Source: Bacillota bacterium
GTDB taxonomy: Bacteria > Bacillota > Sulfobacillia > JAJZYS01 > JAJZLH01
Assembly (NCBI GenBank): GCA_021850485.1
Contig: JAJZLY010000020.1
Coordinates: forward strand, 1-7,648
Length of the DNA: 7,648 bases
Direction: 5' to 3'
Part shown: positions 1 to 6,621 of the stretch, piece by piece
Layout of the letters: each line of letters begins with the position of its first letter
How positions within the stretch are numbered: position 1 is the first letter of the stretch
Notes under the pieces: generated by a model
The model's database searches: none
Told to the model about the DNA's origin: nothing
The model's input: only the letters and a program-made list of their open reading frames with translations
Program-made: the position numbers and the translations under genes

Positions 1-510
1 AGCATCTGCGGGAATCCGGTGGACGGAGACGGTGAGGTCTGTGCCGACTGCATCGCCGACGGGCGGGTGGAGAAGGAGCTCAGCCGGCGCAAGTTTCTCA
101 GAAACAGTCTGATCGGGGCCATGGGCTTGTTCGGAGTCGGCTACCTGGGCTTGGCACTAAAGAATCTGTTCCCGGCCAGCGGCGCCCAGGGCACATTGCA
201 AAACATCGGACCGATCAGCCAGTTCACCAACAACTACACCTTGATCGACTACACCGGAGCCGGCTTCCCAGACGGGGTCTATGTCCGGCAGAAGTCACCC
301 GGCGTGATCCAGGCCTTCGACTTTCACTGCGCCCATCTGCAGTGCCCGGTGCAGTGGAACTCGAGTCTGAAGGAGTTCCAGTGCCCGTGCCACGGTTCAG
401 TCTATAACGCCAACGGCCAGCACATCGCCGGGCCGGCGCCGCGCGGACTGTGGTCACACGTGGTCAAGATCGCCAACGGCAACGTGTACATCGGGGGGCA
501 AATCGATTGA
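1..510 (+). CDS. qcrA: Rieske [2Fe-2S] protein with Tat signal and N-terminal zinc-ribbon remnant (5' end cut by window)
   Basis: This is the iron-sulfur subunit of a cytochrome bc/b6f-type complex, which passes electrons from quinol to a downstream acceptor on the outer face of the membrane. The frame is open from base 1, so the gene begins upstream; the GTG at 19 is not a convincing start because it would cut a cysteine motif. Counting codons from base 1, C3-G4 and C14-x-x-C17 look like the second half of a CxxC...CxxC zinc ribbon. A twin-arginine motif SRRKFL follows at 28-33 with a hydrophobic helix after it. Rieske box I is CAHLQC (110-115) and box II is CPCHGS (128-133): C110, H112, C128 and H131 bind the cluster, and C115/C130 form the usual disulfide. 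The Ser and Tyr of CPCHGSVY are those typical of high-potential clusters, and a GPAP proline loop is present. The stop overlaps the cytochrome b start. The Rieske assignment is secure; petC would be an equally fair symbol. Confidence 0.95.
   Translation, partial: SICGNPVDGDGEVCADCIADGRVEKELSRRKFLRNSLIGAMGLFGVGYLGLALKNLFPASGAQGTLQNIGPISQFTNNYTLIDYTGAGFPDGVYVRQKSPGVIQAFDFHCAHLQCPVQWNSSLKEFQCPCHGSVYNANGQHIAGPAPRGLWSHVVKIANGNVYIGGQID
493..498 (+). promoter_or_regulatory. Ribosome binding site for cytochrome b (TTG start)
   Basis: A run of six G lies eight bases before the TTG at 507. It supports translation from TTG, which overlaps the Rieske stop as TTGA and suggests translational coupling. An alternative GTG at 450 lies deep inside the Rieske gene and would add 19 residues with no counterpart in the family. 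Confidence 0.55.
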
Positions 511-1997
511 AGCCCGCCAACTGGGTGATCGACCGGATGGGAATCCGGTCGTTTCTCAATCTCCAGCTCTACCACCGGGTGCCGCGGCGGGTGAGTCCGC
601 TGGACTTCCTGGGCCTGGGCACACTGTTCATGTTCATCAATCAGGTGATCACCGGCATCATCCTGGCGACTTGGTACAACGCCTCGGTCAGCGGCGCCTA
701 CCAGAGCGTGCAGCGGATCATGCACACAGTCCCTCTGGGCTGGCTGATCCGGGACCTGCACTACTGGGGCGCCAACTTCATGGTGGTGCTGGTCTTCTTG
801 CACATGCTGCGCGGCTACTACATCGGCGCCTACCGCAAGCCCAGAGAGCTGGTCTGGTTGAGCGGCGTCGGGCTGCTCCTGATCACCATCTTGTTCTCGT
901 TCACCGGCTATCTGCTGCCCTGGGACCAGCAGTCCTACTGGGCGACGATGGTCGGCACCTGGATGCCCTTTTACATGCCGGTGATCGGCTATTACATCGT
1001 GCTTCTGATGCGCGGTGGCCCCTACATCACAGGCGTCACCCTGACCCGCTTTTACGCCATCCACGTCTTGGTCTTGCCAGCGCTGTTCCTGATGGTGTTC
1101 GGCCTGCACATGTACATGGTGCTGACCAAGCAGCTGACCATGGTGGAAGAGGCGGAGCAGCTGCCCCGGGACAAGCAAAAGGGCCTGGTCACCTTCTTCC
1201 CGACCACCGTGTTCCAGATGACCATGTTCTTGGTCATCCTGGCGGCGGCCTTGGCGTACTTTTCGATCAACTTCCACGCCCCACTGCTGGCCATCGCCGA
1301 CCCCCTGAACAAGGCCCACTATGTGCCGATTCCGCTGTGGTTCTTCTTCTCCATCTACCAGCTGTTGAAGTACATCCCGCCAGCGCTGGACGCCTTCGGC
1401 ATCATCGGGTTGCCCACCGTCGGCATCTTGCTTCTGGTGCTGCTTCCCTTCATCGACAAGATCCCGCACCGCAAGCCCTCTGAGCGCAAGGGCTACGTGT
1501 TCTCCGGTGGCGTGGTGGTGGCGGCGATCGCCGTGCTGACCTACCTGGGAGCGGTCAACCAGGGGGTGGCGGCGCCGGTGCAAGCGGCCAGCACCTATTT
1601 GGTCAGCAATGCAGCCACCAAGACGGCCACCCTCACCTTGCTCGGCGGCTATGGCACCGCCAACGGCGGGTTCAACTTCAACGGGGCCGCCAACGGGGCG
1701 ATGGTGGTGACCATTCCCCAGGGCTGGACCTTGGATGTGGTGTTCACCAACGACGGCAGCCTGAACCATTCGGCGGCGATCACGGCGTCTGCGACATCCA
1801 GTGCGCCGCTTTCGGCGGCGGATGAGACGTCAAACGCCGTGCTTGGCCAGGCCCCCGGTGCCAAGGGCAGCTTCACCTTCAAGGCCGCCACCGCCGGCAA
1901 CTTTGTGATCGCCTGCCTGGTCCCCGGGCACATCCAGCTGGGGATGTGGGCCAAGTTGGTGGTGGCCCCCAGCGGGGCGCCCAGTATCAAGCTCTGA
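507..1997 (+). CDS. qcrB: Cytochrome b (b6 + subunit IV type) fused to a C-terminal sulfocyanin-like blue-copper domain
   Basis: This is the membrane core of a quinol-oxidising complex, 496 residues from TTG 507. Residues about 34-205 are the four-helix b6 part. Heme ligand pairs are H85/H99 and H186/H201; the 14 and 15 spacings match cytochrome b6, whereas mitochondrial cytochrome b has 14 and 14. Family motifs GWLIRDLHYWGAN and GYLLPWDQ are present. Residues about 232-350 are the three-helix subunit IV part, with the Qo motif at 276-279 reading PLWF in place of PEWY. The position matching the heme-ci cysteine of b6 is F34, so that extra heme is not expected. After the last helix comes an Ala/Ser/Thr/Gly-rich linker and a cupredoxin domain (about 385-488) with type 1 copper ligands H421, C470, H475 and M480. 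Topology (seven helices, N-terminus inside) puts this domain outside, beside the Rieske head. The cytochrome b part is certain; the copper domain is strongly supported by its motifs. Confidence 0.93.
   Translation: MKPANWVIDRMGIRSFLNLQLYHRVPRRVSPLDFLGLGTLFMFINQVITGIILATWYNASVSGAYQSVQRIMHTVPLGWLIRDLHYWGANFMVVLVFLHMLRGYYIGAYRKPRELVWLSGVGLLLITILFSFTGYLLPWDQQSYWATMVGTWMPFYMPVIGYYIVLLMRGGPYITGVTLTRFYAIHVLVLPALFLMVFGLHMYMVLTKQLTMVEEAEQLPRDKQKGLVTFFPTTVFQMTMFLVILAAALAYFSINFHAPLLAIADPLNKAHYVPIPLWFFFSIYQLLKYIPPALDAFGIIGLPTVGILLLVLLPFIDKIPHRKPSERKGYVFSGGVVVAAIAVLTYLGAVNQGVAAPVQAASTYLVSNAATKTATLTLLGGYGTANGGFNFNGAANGAMVVTIPQGWTLDVVFTNDGSLNHSAAITASATSSAPLSAADETSNAVLGQAPGAKGSFTFKAATAGNFVIACLVPGHIQLGMWAKLVVAPSGAPSIKL
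1587..1994 (+). other. Sulfocyanin-like cupredoxin domain at the C-terminus of cytochrome b
   Basis: This part of the cytochrome b gene encodes residues 361-496. It shows the sulfocyanin (SoxE-like) pattern: FNFNGAANG, then IPQGWTLDVVFTN, then LNHS carrying the first copper histidine (codon 1767-1769). The C-terminal loop is ACLVPGHIQLGMW, carrying Cys (1914-1916), His (1929-1931) and Met (1944-1946). Spacing C-x4-H-x4-M is that of blue-copper proteins of this family. In archaeal SoxM-type systems sulfocyanin is a separate protein that takes electrons from a Rieske/cytochrome b pair; here it is in the same reading frame with no stop or frameshift. Electron transfer from the Rieske cluster to this copper is an inference from topology. 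Confidence 0.85.
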
Positions 1998-2092
1998 TCC
2001 GTTAGGCGTCGCCGGCCGGTGGGCAAACCAGCTCCGGCAGGCACCTGACAGAGTGACGCTCGGCCGAAACGGCCCAAAAGGACGGGATCCAC
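1998..2092 (+). promoter_or_regulatory. Intergenic leader before the TCA operon; likely promoter region, no clear boxes
   Basis: This 95-base gap is the only sizeable spacer between the respiratory genes and the TCA operon. Two weak hairpins are visible: 2015-2038 (GCCGG/CCGGC arms, with an inner TGG/CCA) and 2062-2074 (GGCCG, AAA loop, CGGCC). Neither is followed by a T tract, so neither is a convincing intrinsic terminator. I see no good -35/-10 pair. A promoter for the downstream operon may lie here, or the TCA genes may be read through from the respiratory operon. Confidence 0.35.
2076..2082 (+). promoter_or_regulatory. Ribosome binding site of icd
   Basis: AAAAGGA lies ten bases before the ATG at 2093 and just after the small GGCCG/CGGCC hairpin. 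It supports that ATG as the start. Confidence 0.6.
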
Positions 2093-3322
2093 ATGACAAG
2101 CACGCTTCCAGCCGGTGGCGATCTGGTCGAGTTTGTCCAGGGCCAGATGCGCACACCGGATCATCCCCTGGTCGCCTTTATCGAGGGCGACGGCATCGGG
2201 ATCGACATTTGGCCAGCGACACGGGCCGTCACTGAGGCTGCGGTCCAGCGCGCCTATGGCCAACGGCGAAAGATCGTCTGGGTCGAGGTCTTGGCCGGCG
2301 AGAAAGCCAAGAAACTGACCGGCGGCTACCTGCCCGCTGCGACGCTGGACACCTTGCGCCGGGTCAAGGTCGGGATCAAGGGCCCGCTCACCACGCCGAT
2401 CGGCGGCGGCATCCGCTCGCTGAACGTGGCGCTGCGTCAAGAGCTGGATCTGTACGCCTGCGTTCGCCCGGTGCGCTACTACCAAGGCGTGCCGAGCCCG
2501 CTCAAGCACCCGGAGCAGGTGGACATGGTGATCTACCGGGAGAACACGGAAGACGTCTATGCGGGCATCGAATGGCCGTCAGGGTCCGCAGAGTCGGCCC
2601 TGTTGATCGGCACCTTGAAAGATCACCTCGGAGTGCGCATCGATCCGCAATCGGGCATCGGCATCAAGCCGATCAGCCCGAACGCCTCCAAGCGTTTGGT
2701 ACGACGCGCAATTGCCTATGCCATCGAGGCGCATCGCCGCTCGGTGACATTGGTGCACAAGGGCAACATCCAAAAGTTTACCGAGGGCGCGTTCAGGGAC
2801 TGGGGATACGAGGTAGCTGCTGAGTTTCCGGGACGGGTGGTCTTGGAGCAAGAGCTCAATGGGCCGCCGCCGGACGGAGTGGTCGTGATCAAGGACCGGA
2901 TCGCCGATAATATGTTCCAGCAGGTGCTCTTGCACCCAGAAGCCTACGACGTGATCGCCACCACCAACCTCAATGGTGACTATCTGTCTGACGCCATTGC
3001 CGCCGAGGTGGGCGGGATCGGCATGGCGCCGGGAGCCAACTTGTCAGACCAGGCGGCGGTGTTCGAGGCCACCCATGGCACCGCACCGCGCCATGCCGGC
3101 AAAGACGAAGCCAACCCGGGCAGCCTGATGCTATCGGCCGTGATGATGCTGCAAGCCATGGGCTGGCAAGAGGCGGCGAAGATCTTGGAAGATTCGCTGG
3201 CCAAATCTATCGCTGACGGCATCGTCACCTACGATCTGGTCCGGCCGGGCGCGACTCGGGTGGCTACCTCCGAGTTCGCCAGAGCGATGATCGCCCGCAT
3301 GCAGGACATGGGAGGGAACTGA
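2093..3322 (+). CDS. icd: Isocitrate dehydrogenase, E. coli-like, probably NADP-dependent
   Basis: It oxidatively decarboxylates isocitrate to 2-oxoglutarate in the cytoplasm. The 409 residues align along their whole length with E. coli Icd (416). The substrate loop [17 protein letters not shown] contains S109, equivalent to the regulatory Ser113. Substrate residues N111, R115, R125, R149, Y156 and K223 are present, and metal ligands D272, D296 and D300 are in place (LNGDYLSD at 293-300). In the cofactor pocket the usual Lys-Tyr pair of NADP enzymes is R333-H334, while Y380 and R384, which contact the 2'-phosphate in E. coli, are kept. NAD-type enzymes typically carry Asp-Ile at that pair, so NADP is more likely, but this is inferred. 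The start is ATG with a good ribosome site. The stop is separated from mdh by one base. No aceK (Icd kinase/phosphatase) is in the window, so regulation at S109 cannot be judged. Confidence 0.97.
   Translation: MTSTLPAGGDLVEFVQGQMRTPDHPLVAFIEGDGIGIDIWPATRAVTEAAVQRAYGQRRKIVWVEVLAGEKAKKLTGGYLPAATLDTLRRVKVGIKGPLTTPIGGGIRSLNVALRQELDLYACVRPVRYYQGVPSPLKHPEQVDMVIYRENTEDVYAGIEWPSGSAESALLIGTLKDHLGVRIDPQSGIGIKPISPNASKRLVRRAIAYAIEAHRRSVTLVHKGNIQKFTEGAFRDWGYEVAAEFPGRVVLEQELNGPPPDGVVVIKDRIADNMFQQVLLHPEAYDVIATTNLNGDYLSDAIAAEVGGIGMAPGANLSDQAAVFEATHGTAPRHAGKDEANPGSLMLSAVMMLQAMGWQEAAKILEDSLAKSIADGIVTYDLVRPGATRVATSEFARAMIARMQDMGGN
3311..3316 (+). promoter_or_regulatory. Ribosome binding site of mdh
   Basis: GGAGGG sits inside the last codons of icd, seven bases before the ATG at 3324. 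With TGA-g-ATG spacing it suggests that ribosomes finishing icd re-initiate on mdh. Confidence 0.65.
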
Positions 3323-3323
3323 G

Positions 3324-4256
3324 ATGACCAAGCGCCCGAAGGTGACCCTGGTCGGAGCCGGTAACGTGGGAGCGACGACGGGCATGTGGCTGATGGCCCG
3401 AAATCTGTGCGATCTGGTGCTGTTCGATGTGGTCGAAGGCTGGCCGCAGGGCAAGGCCCTGGATCTGGCGGAGGCGGCACCGATCTTCGGCCACACCGTG
3501 TCTGTGACCGGCACCAACGACTTTGCCGAGACGGCGGGCTCGGATGTGCTGGTGGTCACGGCTGGATCGCCGAGACGGCCTGGCATGACGCGCGACGACC
3601 TGCTGAAGGTGAACAACGATGTGATCTCAGACGTGGTGACCAGAGCCGTGGCGGTGTCTCCAGAAGCGGTCGTGATTGTGGTCACCAATCCGGTGGATGT
3701 GATGACCTTCGTCGCCCAGCGGGCGTCCGGTCTGCCTCATCCGCGGGTGTTTGGCATGGCCGGCGGCCTGGATTCTGCCCGTTTTCGCACCTTTTTGGCG
3801 TGGGAGTTGGGCGTCAGCGCCAAAGATGTGTTCGGCTTCGTGATGGGTGGCCACGGCGATCAGATGGTGCCCCTGGTCCGCTACTCCACGGTGGGTGGCG
3901 AGCCGGTCGAGAAGCGCCTCTCCAAAGAGGCGATCGACCGGATCGTGACCCGCACCCGCGGCGGCGGCGGCGAGATCTTGCAGCTACTGAAGAATGGCTC
4001 TGCATTCGTAGCCCCGGCTGCAGCGACCGCTGAGATGGTCGAGGCTGTGCTGCTCGACCAGCGCCGGACGATTCCGGTGGTGGCCTACTTGAATGGTGAG
4101 TACGGACAGCAGGGCGTCTACGTTGGGGTGCCGGCTGTGATCGGCAAGGGTGGCGTCGAGCAGGTGGTCGAGATCGACTTGCAGCCGGACGAGCAGGCGG
4201 CCTTCGACGCCTCCGTCGCGGCGGTCAGGGGTCCTTTGGCGGTGTTGGGCTTCTGA
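3324..4256 (+). CDS. mdh: Malate dehydrogenase, LDH-like family, NAD-dependent
   Basis: It interconverts malate and oxaloacetate with NAD(H). The 310-residue length is typical of LDH-like bacterial MDH. The Rossmann motif GAGNVG is at 11-16 and is followed by D35 at the end of the second strand, which favours NAD over NADP. The mobile loop SPRRPGMTR (82-90) carries the arginines that select malate/oxaloacetate; lactate dehydrogenases have Gln at the key site. TNPVD (121-125), LDSAR with R153, and GGHGDQMVP with catalytic H177 complete the active site. The usual GMAGVLDS reads GMAGGLDS here, a mild change. The gene sits one base after icd, and its TGA overlaps the inferred CTG start of the malic enzyme. 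Its place between icd and a malic enzyme gene fits a role at the malate branch point. Confidence 0.97.
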   Translation: MTKRPKVTLVGAGNVGATTGMWLMARNLCDLVLFDVVEGWPQGKALDLAEAAPIFGHTVSVTGTNDFAETAGSDVLVVTAGSPRRPGMTRDDLLKVNNDVISDVVTRAVAVSPEAVVIVVTNPVDVMTFVAQRASGLPHPRVFGMAGGLDSARFRTFLAWELGVSAKDVFGFVMGGHGDQMVPLVRYSTVGGEPVEKRLSKEAIDRIVTRTRGGGGEILQLLKNGSAFVAPAAATAEMVEAVLLDQRRTIPVVAYLNGEYGQQGVYVGVPAVIGKGGVEQVVEIDLQPDEQAAFDASVAAVRGPLAVLGF

Positions 4257-5512
4257 GCCGGCACTGGCTGAGCCGAGAGCGCGCCCTGCGCTATCACAGC
4301 GAGCGGCGGGGCAAGATTGAAATCGCCGCCAAGATGCCGGTCGACGACATGGATGATCTGTCTCTCGCCTACACCCCGGGGGTGGCCGAACCGTGCCGGG
4401 AGATCCATGCCCACCCAGAACAGGTCTTCACTTACACCAATCGGGCCAATCAAGTGGCTATCTTGACAGACGGATCGGCTGTGCTGGGTTTGGGCGATAT
4501 CGGGCCCGAGGCCTCGCTGCCTGTGATGGAAGGCAAGTCGGTGTTATTCAAGCGATTTGGCGGCGTGGACGCCTTTCCCATCTTGGTCCGCAGCCAAGAT
4601 CCAGACGACATCTGCCGGGTGATGGAGCTGATCGAGCCTGGTTTTGGCGGCGTCAACATTGAGGATATCGCTGCCCCGCGCTGTTTTGCGGTGGAACGCC
4701 GCCTGAAGGCGTCTCTGACGGTGCCTGTTTTCAACGACGACCAGCACGGCACGGCCATCGTGGTGGGCGCTGCCTTCATCAATGCGGTACAGGTGACCAA
4801 CAAGACGTTGGCAGAGGTGCGGGTGGTGATCAACGGCGCTGGAGCTGCCGGCATCGCCGTGGCCCGAATGCTGCTCAATCTGGGCGTCAAGGACCTGTCC
4901 CTGGTCGACCGCAGTGGCCTGATCTGGAGCGGACGGCCGGGCCTCAATCCGGAGAAAGAAGAGATCGCACAGCACACCAACCTGGAGCACCAAGCGGGCG
5001 ACTTGACCCAGGCCGTGCGCGGCGCCGACGTACTGATCGGCCTGTCCGTCGCTGGCGCCTTCACCATGGAGATGTTGGCGGGGATGCGGCCCGGTGCCAT
5101 CGTCTTTGCGTTGGCCAATCCGGTGCCGGAAATCTGGCCGGTGCAGGCCCTGGAAGTGGGGGCGGCAGTGGTCGGCACGGGTCGGTCTGACTTCCCCAAT
5201 CAGATCAATAACGTGCTGGGGTTCCCCGGCGTGTTTCGCGGGAGCTTAGACGTGCGAGCCCGCCAGATCAGTGCCGGCATGCACCAGGCGGCGTCACTCG
5301 CTATTTCTGATCTGGTCGGCGACGAGCTGCGCCCCGACTACATCATCCCCTCGCCGTTGGATGGCCGGGTGGCACCGGCGGTGGCCGAGGCGGTGGCCCG
5401 GGCGGCGCTCGCTGAAGGCTTGGCCACCGTGACCGATCTCGATCCCAAGGAGATTGGCCGCCGTCTCGCCGAGTTGACCGGGGCCCAAGAAAAAGGAGGG
5501 GATCTCAACTGA
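4253..5512 (+). CDS. Malic enzyme, short form, inferred CTG start
   Basis: It decarboxylates malate to pyruvate and reduces NAD(P). From ATG 4334 the protein would lack the conserved N-terminus. The in-frame codons upstream encode ALRYHSERRGKIEI, which matches malic enzyme N-termini, and there is no ATG, GTG or TTG before them. CTG 4253, embedded in the mdh stop (CTGA), gives 419 residues; CTG 4268 is the alternative. Catalytic Tyr is Y40 in LSLAYTPGVAEPC and Lys is K95 in GKSVLFK. Metal ligands are E137-D138 (NIEDIAAPR) and D162/D163 (NDDQHGTA). The nucleotide site is NGAGAAG (194-200) with D219 in LVDRSG, which leans towards NAD, though cofactor preference in this family is hard to read. 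There is no C-terminal phosphotransacetylase-like domain, so this is not the long MaeB type. The 3' end carries the sucC ribosome site and its stop overlaps the sucC start. The family is certain; the exact start is inferred. Confidence 0.9.
   Translation: MSRHWLSRERALRYHSERRGKIEIAAKMPVDDMDDLSLAYTPGVAEPCREIHAHPEQVFTYTNRANQVAILTDGSAVLGLGDIGPEASLPVMEGKSVLFKRFGGVDAFPILVRSQDPDDICRVMELIEPGFGGVNIEDIAAPRCFAVERRLKASLTVPVFNDDQHGTAIVVGAAFINAVQVTNKTLAEVRVVINGAGAAGIAVARMLLNLGVKDLSLVDRSGLIWSGRPGLNPEKEEIAQHTNLEHQAGDLTQAVRGADVLIGLSVAGAFTMEMLAGMRPGAIVFALANPVPEIWPVQALEVGAAVVGTGRSDFPNQINNVLGFPGVFRGSLDVRARQISAGMHQAASLAISDLVGDELRPDYIIPSPLDGRVAPAVAEAVARAALAEGLATVTDLDPKEIGRRLAELTGAQEKGGDLN
5491..5501 (+). promoter_or_regulatory. 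Strong ribosome binding site that fixes the CTG start of sucC
   Basis: AAAAGGAGGGG is close to a perfect anti-16S match. Its GGAGG core ends nine bases before CTG 5509. From here the TTG at 5542 would be more than 40 bases away, so this site argues for the CTG. Confidence 0.75.
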
Positions 5513-6621
5513 GGCTGTACGAGTATCTGGCCAAGGCCGCGTTGCGCGAGGCCAAGATTCCGGTGCCAGAGGGACGACTGGCCACCACCGTGGACGAGGT
5601 GGTGGCTGCCGTAGAGGCGATCGGACCGTCGGCGGTCAAGGCTCAGGTCTTGGTCGGCGGCCGAGGCAAGGCCGGAGGCATCCGCTTTGCCGAGACCCGG
5701 CAGGAGGCGGAAACGGTCGGGCGCGCCATCTTGGGCATGGACCTCAAAGGCTATCGGGTGGAGCGCGTGTATGTGGAGCAAAAATTAGCCGTGGAGGCGG
5801 AGTACTACTTATCGGTGACCGTGGACCGCAGCGCCCGCAAGCCGCTGATCATGGCCTCGGCCAAGGGTGGCATCGAGATCGAGGACGTGGCCGAAGGGGA
5901 TTTGGTTCGCCGCCACGTCGACCTGTCTTTTGGCCTGCCCACCTATCTGTGCCAAGAAATCGCAGCCGAAATGGGGCTTGTCGGCGATGAGGCCAAGCAG
6001 GTGGCCACCATCATCGGTCGGCTGTACGAGGTTTTTCGCCACACGGATGCCGAGCTGGTCGAGATCAACCCACTGGTGCGGTGCGGCGGCCGGATCATCG
6101 CCGCCGACGCCAGGTTGAACATCGACGATAGCGCCCTATTCCGCCAGGGCGACTTGCCGGCAGTCGAGGAAGGCACGGCACTTGAGAAAAAAGTTCACGC
6201 CATTGGACTTGCCTACGTGGAGCTAGACGGCGACGTGGCGATCATGGCCAACGGTGCTGGCATGTCGATGGCGACCTTGGATGCCGTGCAGCATTTCGGC
6301 GGCGCACCGGCCAACTTTCTCGACGCCGGTGGTGGGGCCAGTGTCGAACCGACCGCCCAGGCCATCGAAGTGTTGCTCGAGATGAAGCCTAAGGTGATCC
6401 TGATCAACATTTTCGGTGGCATCACGCGCTGTGACGACGTCGCCAAGGCGATCACGCAGGTCAAGACCAGCCGCGGCATCCCGGTGCCGTTGGTGGTGCG
6501 ATTGGCCGGCACCAACGAACAGGCGGGGATTGAGATCTTGCAAGCCCAGGGCATTCAAGCCTACCGGGACATGGATCAAGCAGCTCGAGAAGCAGTACGG
6601 CTGAGCCAAGGAGGTGCGTGA
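5509..6621 (+). CDS. sucC: Succinyl-CoA synthetase (ADP/GDP-forming), beta subunit; CTG start
   Basis: It is the nucleotide-binding ATP-grasp subunit of the enzyme that couples succinyl-CoA/succinate conversion to ATP or GTP. A CTG at 5509, overlapping the malic enzyme stop as CTGA, gives 370 residues beginning MRLYEYLAKAALREAKIPVP, the expected SucC N-terminus. The TTG at 5542 would remove this LYEY segment. The grasp motif QVLVGGRGKAGGIRF is at 46-60. Magnesium/nucleotide residues are E185 and N187 in VEINPLV and D200 in AADARLN. The C-terminal ligase domain shows NGAGMSMATLD (248-258), LDAGGGAS (261-268) and IFGGITRCD (301-309). ATP versus GTP preference cannot be read with confidence. The last codons carry the sucD ribosome site, and the stop overlaps the sucD ATG by one base (TGATG). 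MtkA-type malate-CoA ligase is the main alternative; the shorter length and lack of its insertions favour SucC. Confidence 0.95.
   Translation: MRLYEYLAKAALREAKIPVPEGRLATTVDEVVAAVEAIGPSAVKAQVLVGGRGKAGGIRFAETRQEAETVGRAILGMDLKGYRVERVYVEQKLAVEAEYYLSVTVDRSARKPLIMASAKGGIEIEDVAEGDLVRRHVDLSFGLPTYLCQEIAAEMGLVGDEAKQVATIIGRLYEVFRHTDAELVEINPLVRCGGRIIAADARLNIDDSALFRQGDLPAVEEGTALEKKVHAIGLAYVELDGDVAIMANGAGMSMATLDAVQHFGGAPANFLDAGGGASVEPTAQAIEVLLEMKPKVILINIFGGITRCDDVAKAITQVKTSRGIPVPLVVRLAGTNEQAGIEILQAQGIQAYRDMDQAAREAVRLSQGGA
6608..6614 (+). promoter_or_regulatory. Ribosome binding site of sucD
   Basis: AAGGAGG ends six bases before ATG 6621 but only three before GTG 6618. The spacing and the homology of MGILIDRSTRILVQGITG both favour the ATG. 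Confidence 0.7.

Noticed and set aside
450-506. GTG 450 as the cytochrome b start
   Set aside because: It would overlap the Rieske gene by about 60 bases and add a charged 19-residue piece absent from the family. TTG 507 has a G-rich ribosome site and a tight stop-start overlap.
671-1483. 270-residue plus-strand open frame inside cytochrome b
   Set aside because: It is a different frame of the same gene, low in complexity (Ala, His, Arg, Gly, Pro), with no recognised motif.
402-1769. 455-residue open frame on the minus strand opposite cytochrome b
   Set aside because: Its product is rich in His, Gln, Asp and Gly with no domain pattern, and it lies opposite a clear cytochrome b. It is a shadow of biased codon use in a GC-rich gene.
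6618-6620. GTG 6618 as the sucD start
   Set aside because: It is only three bases from the AAGGAGG site. ATG 6621 has proper spacing and gives the usual N-terminus.
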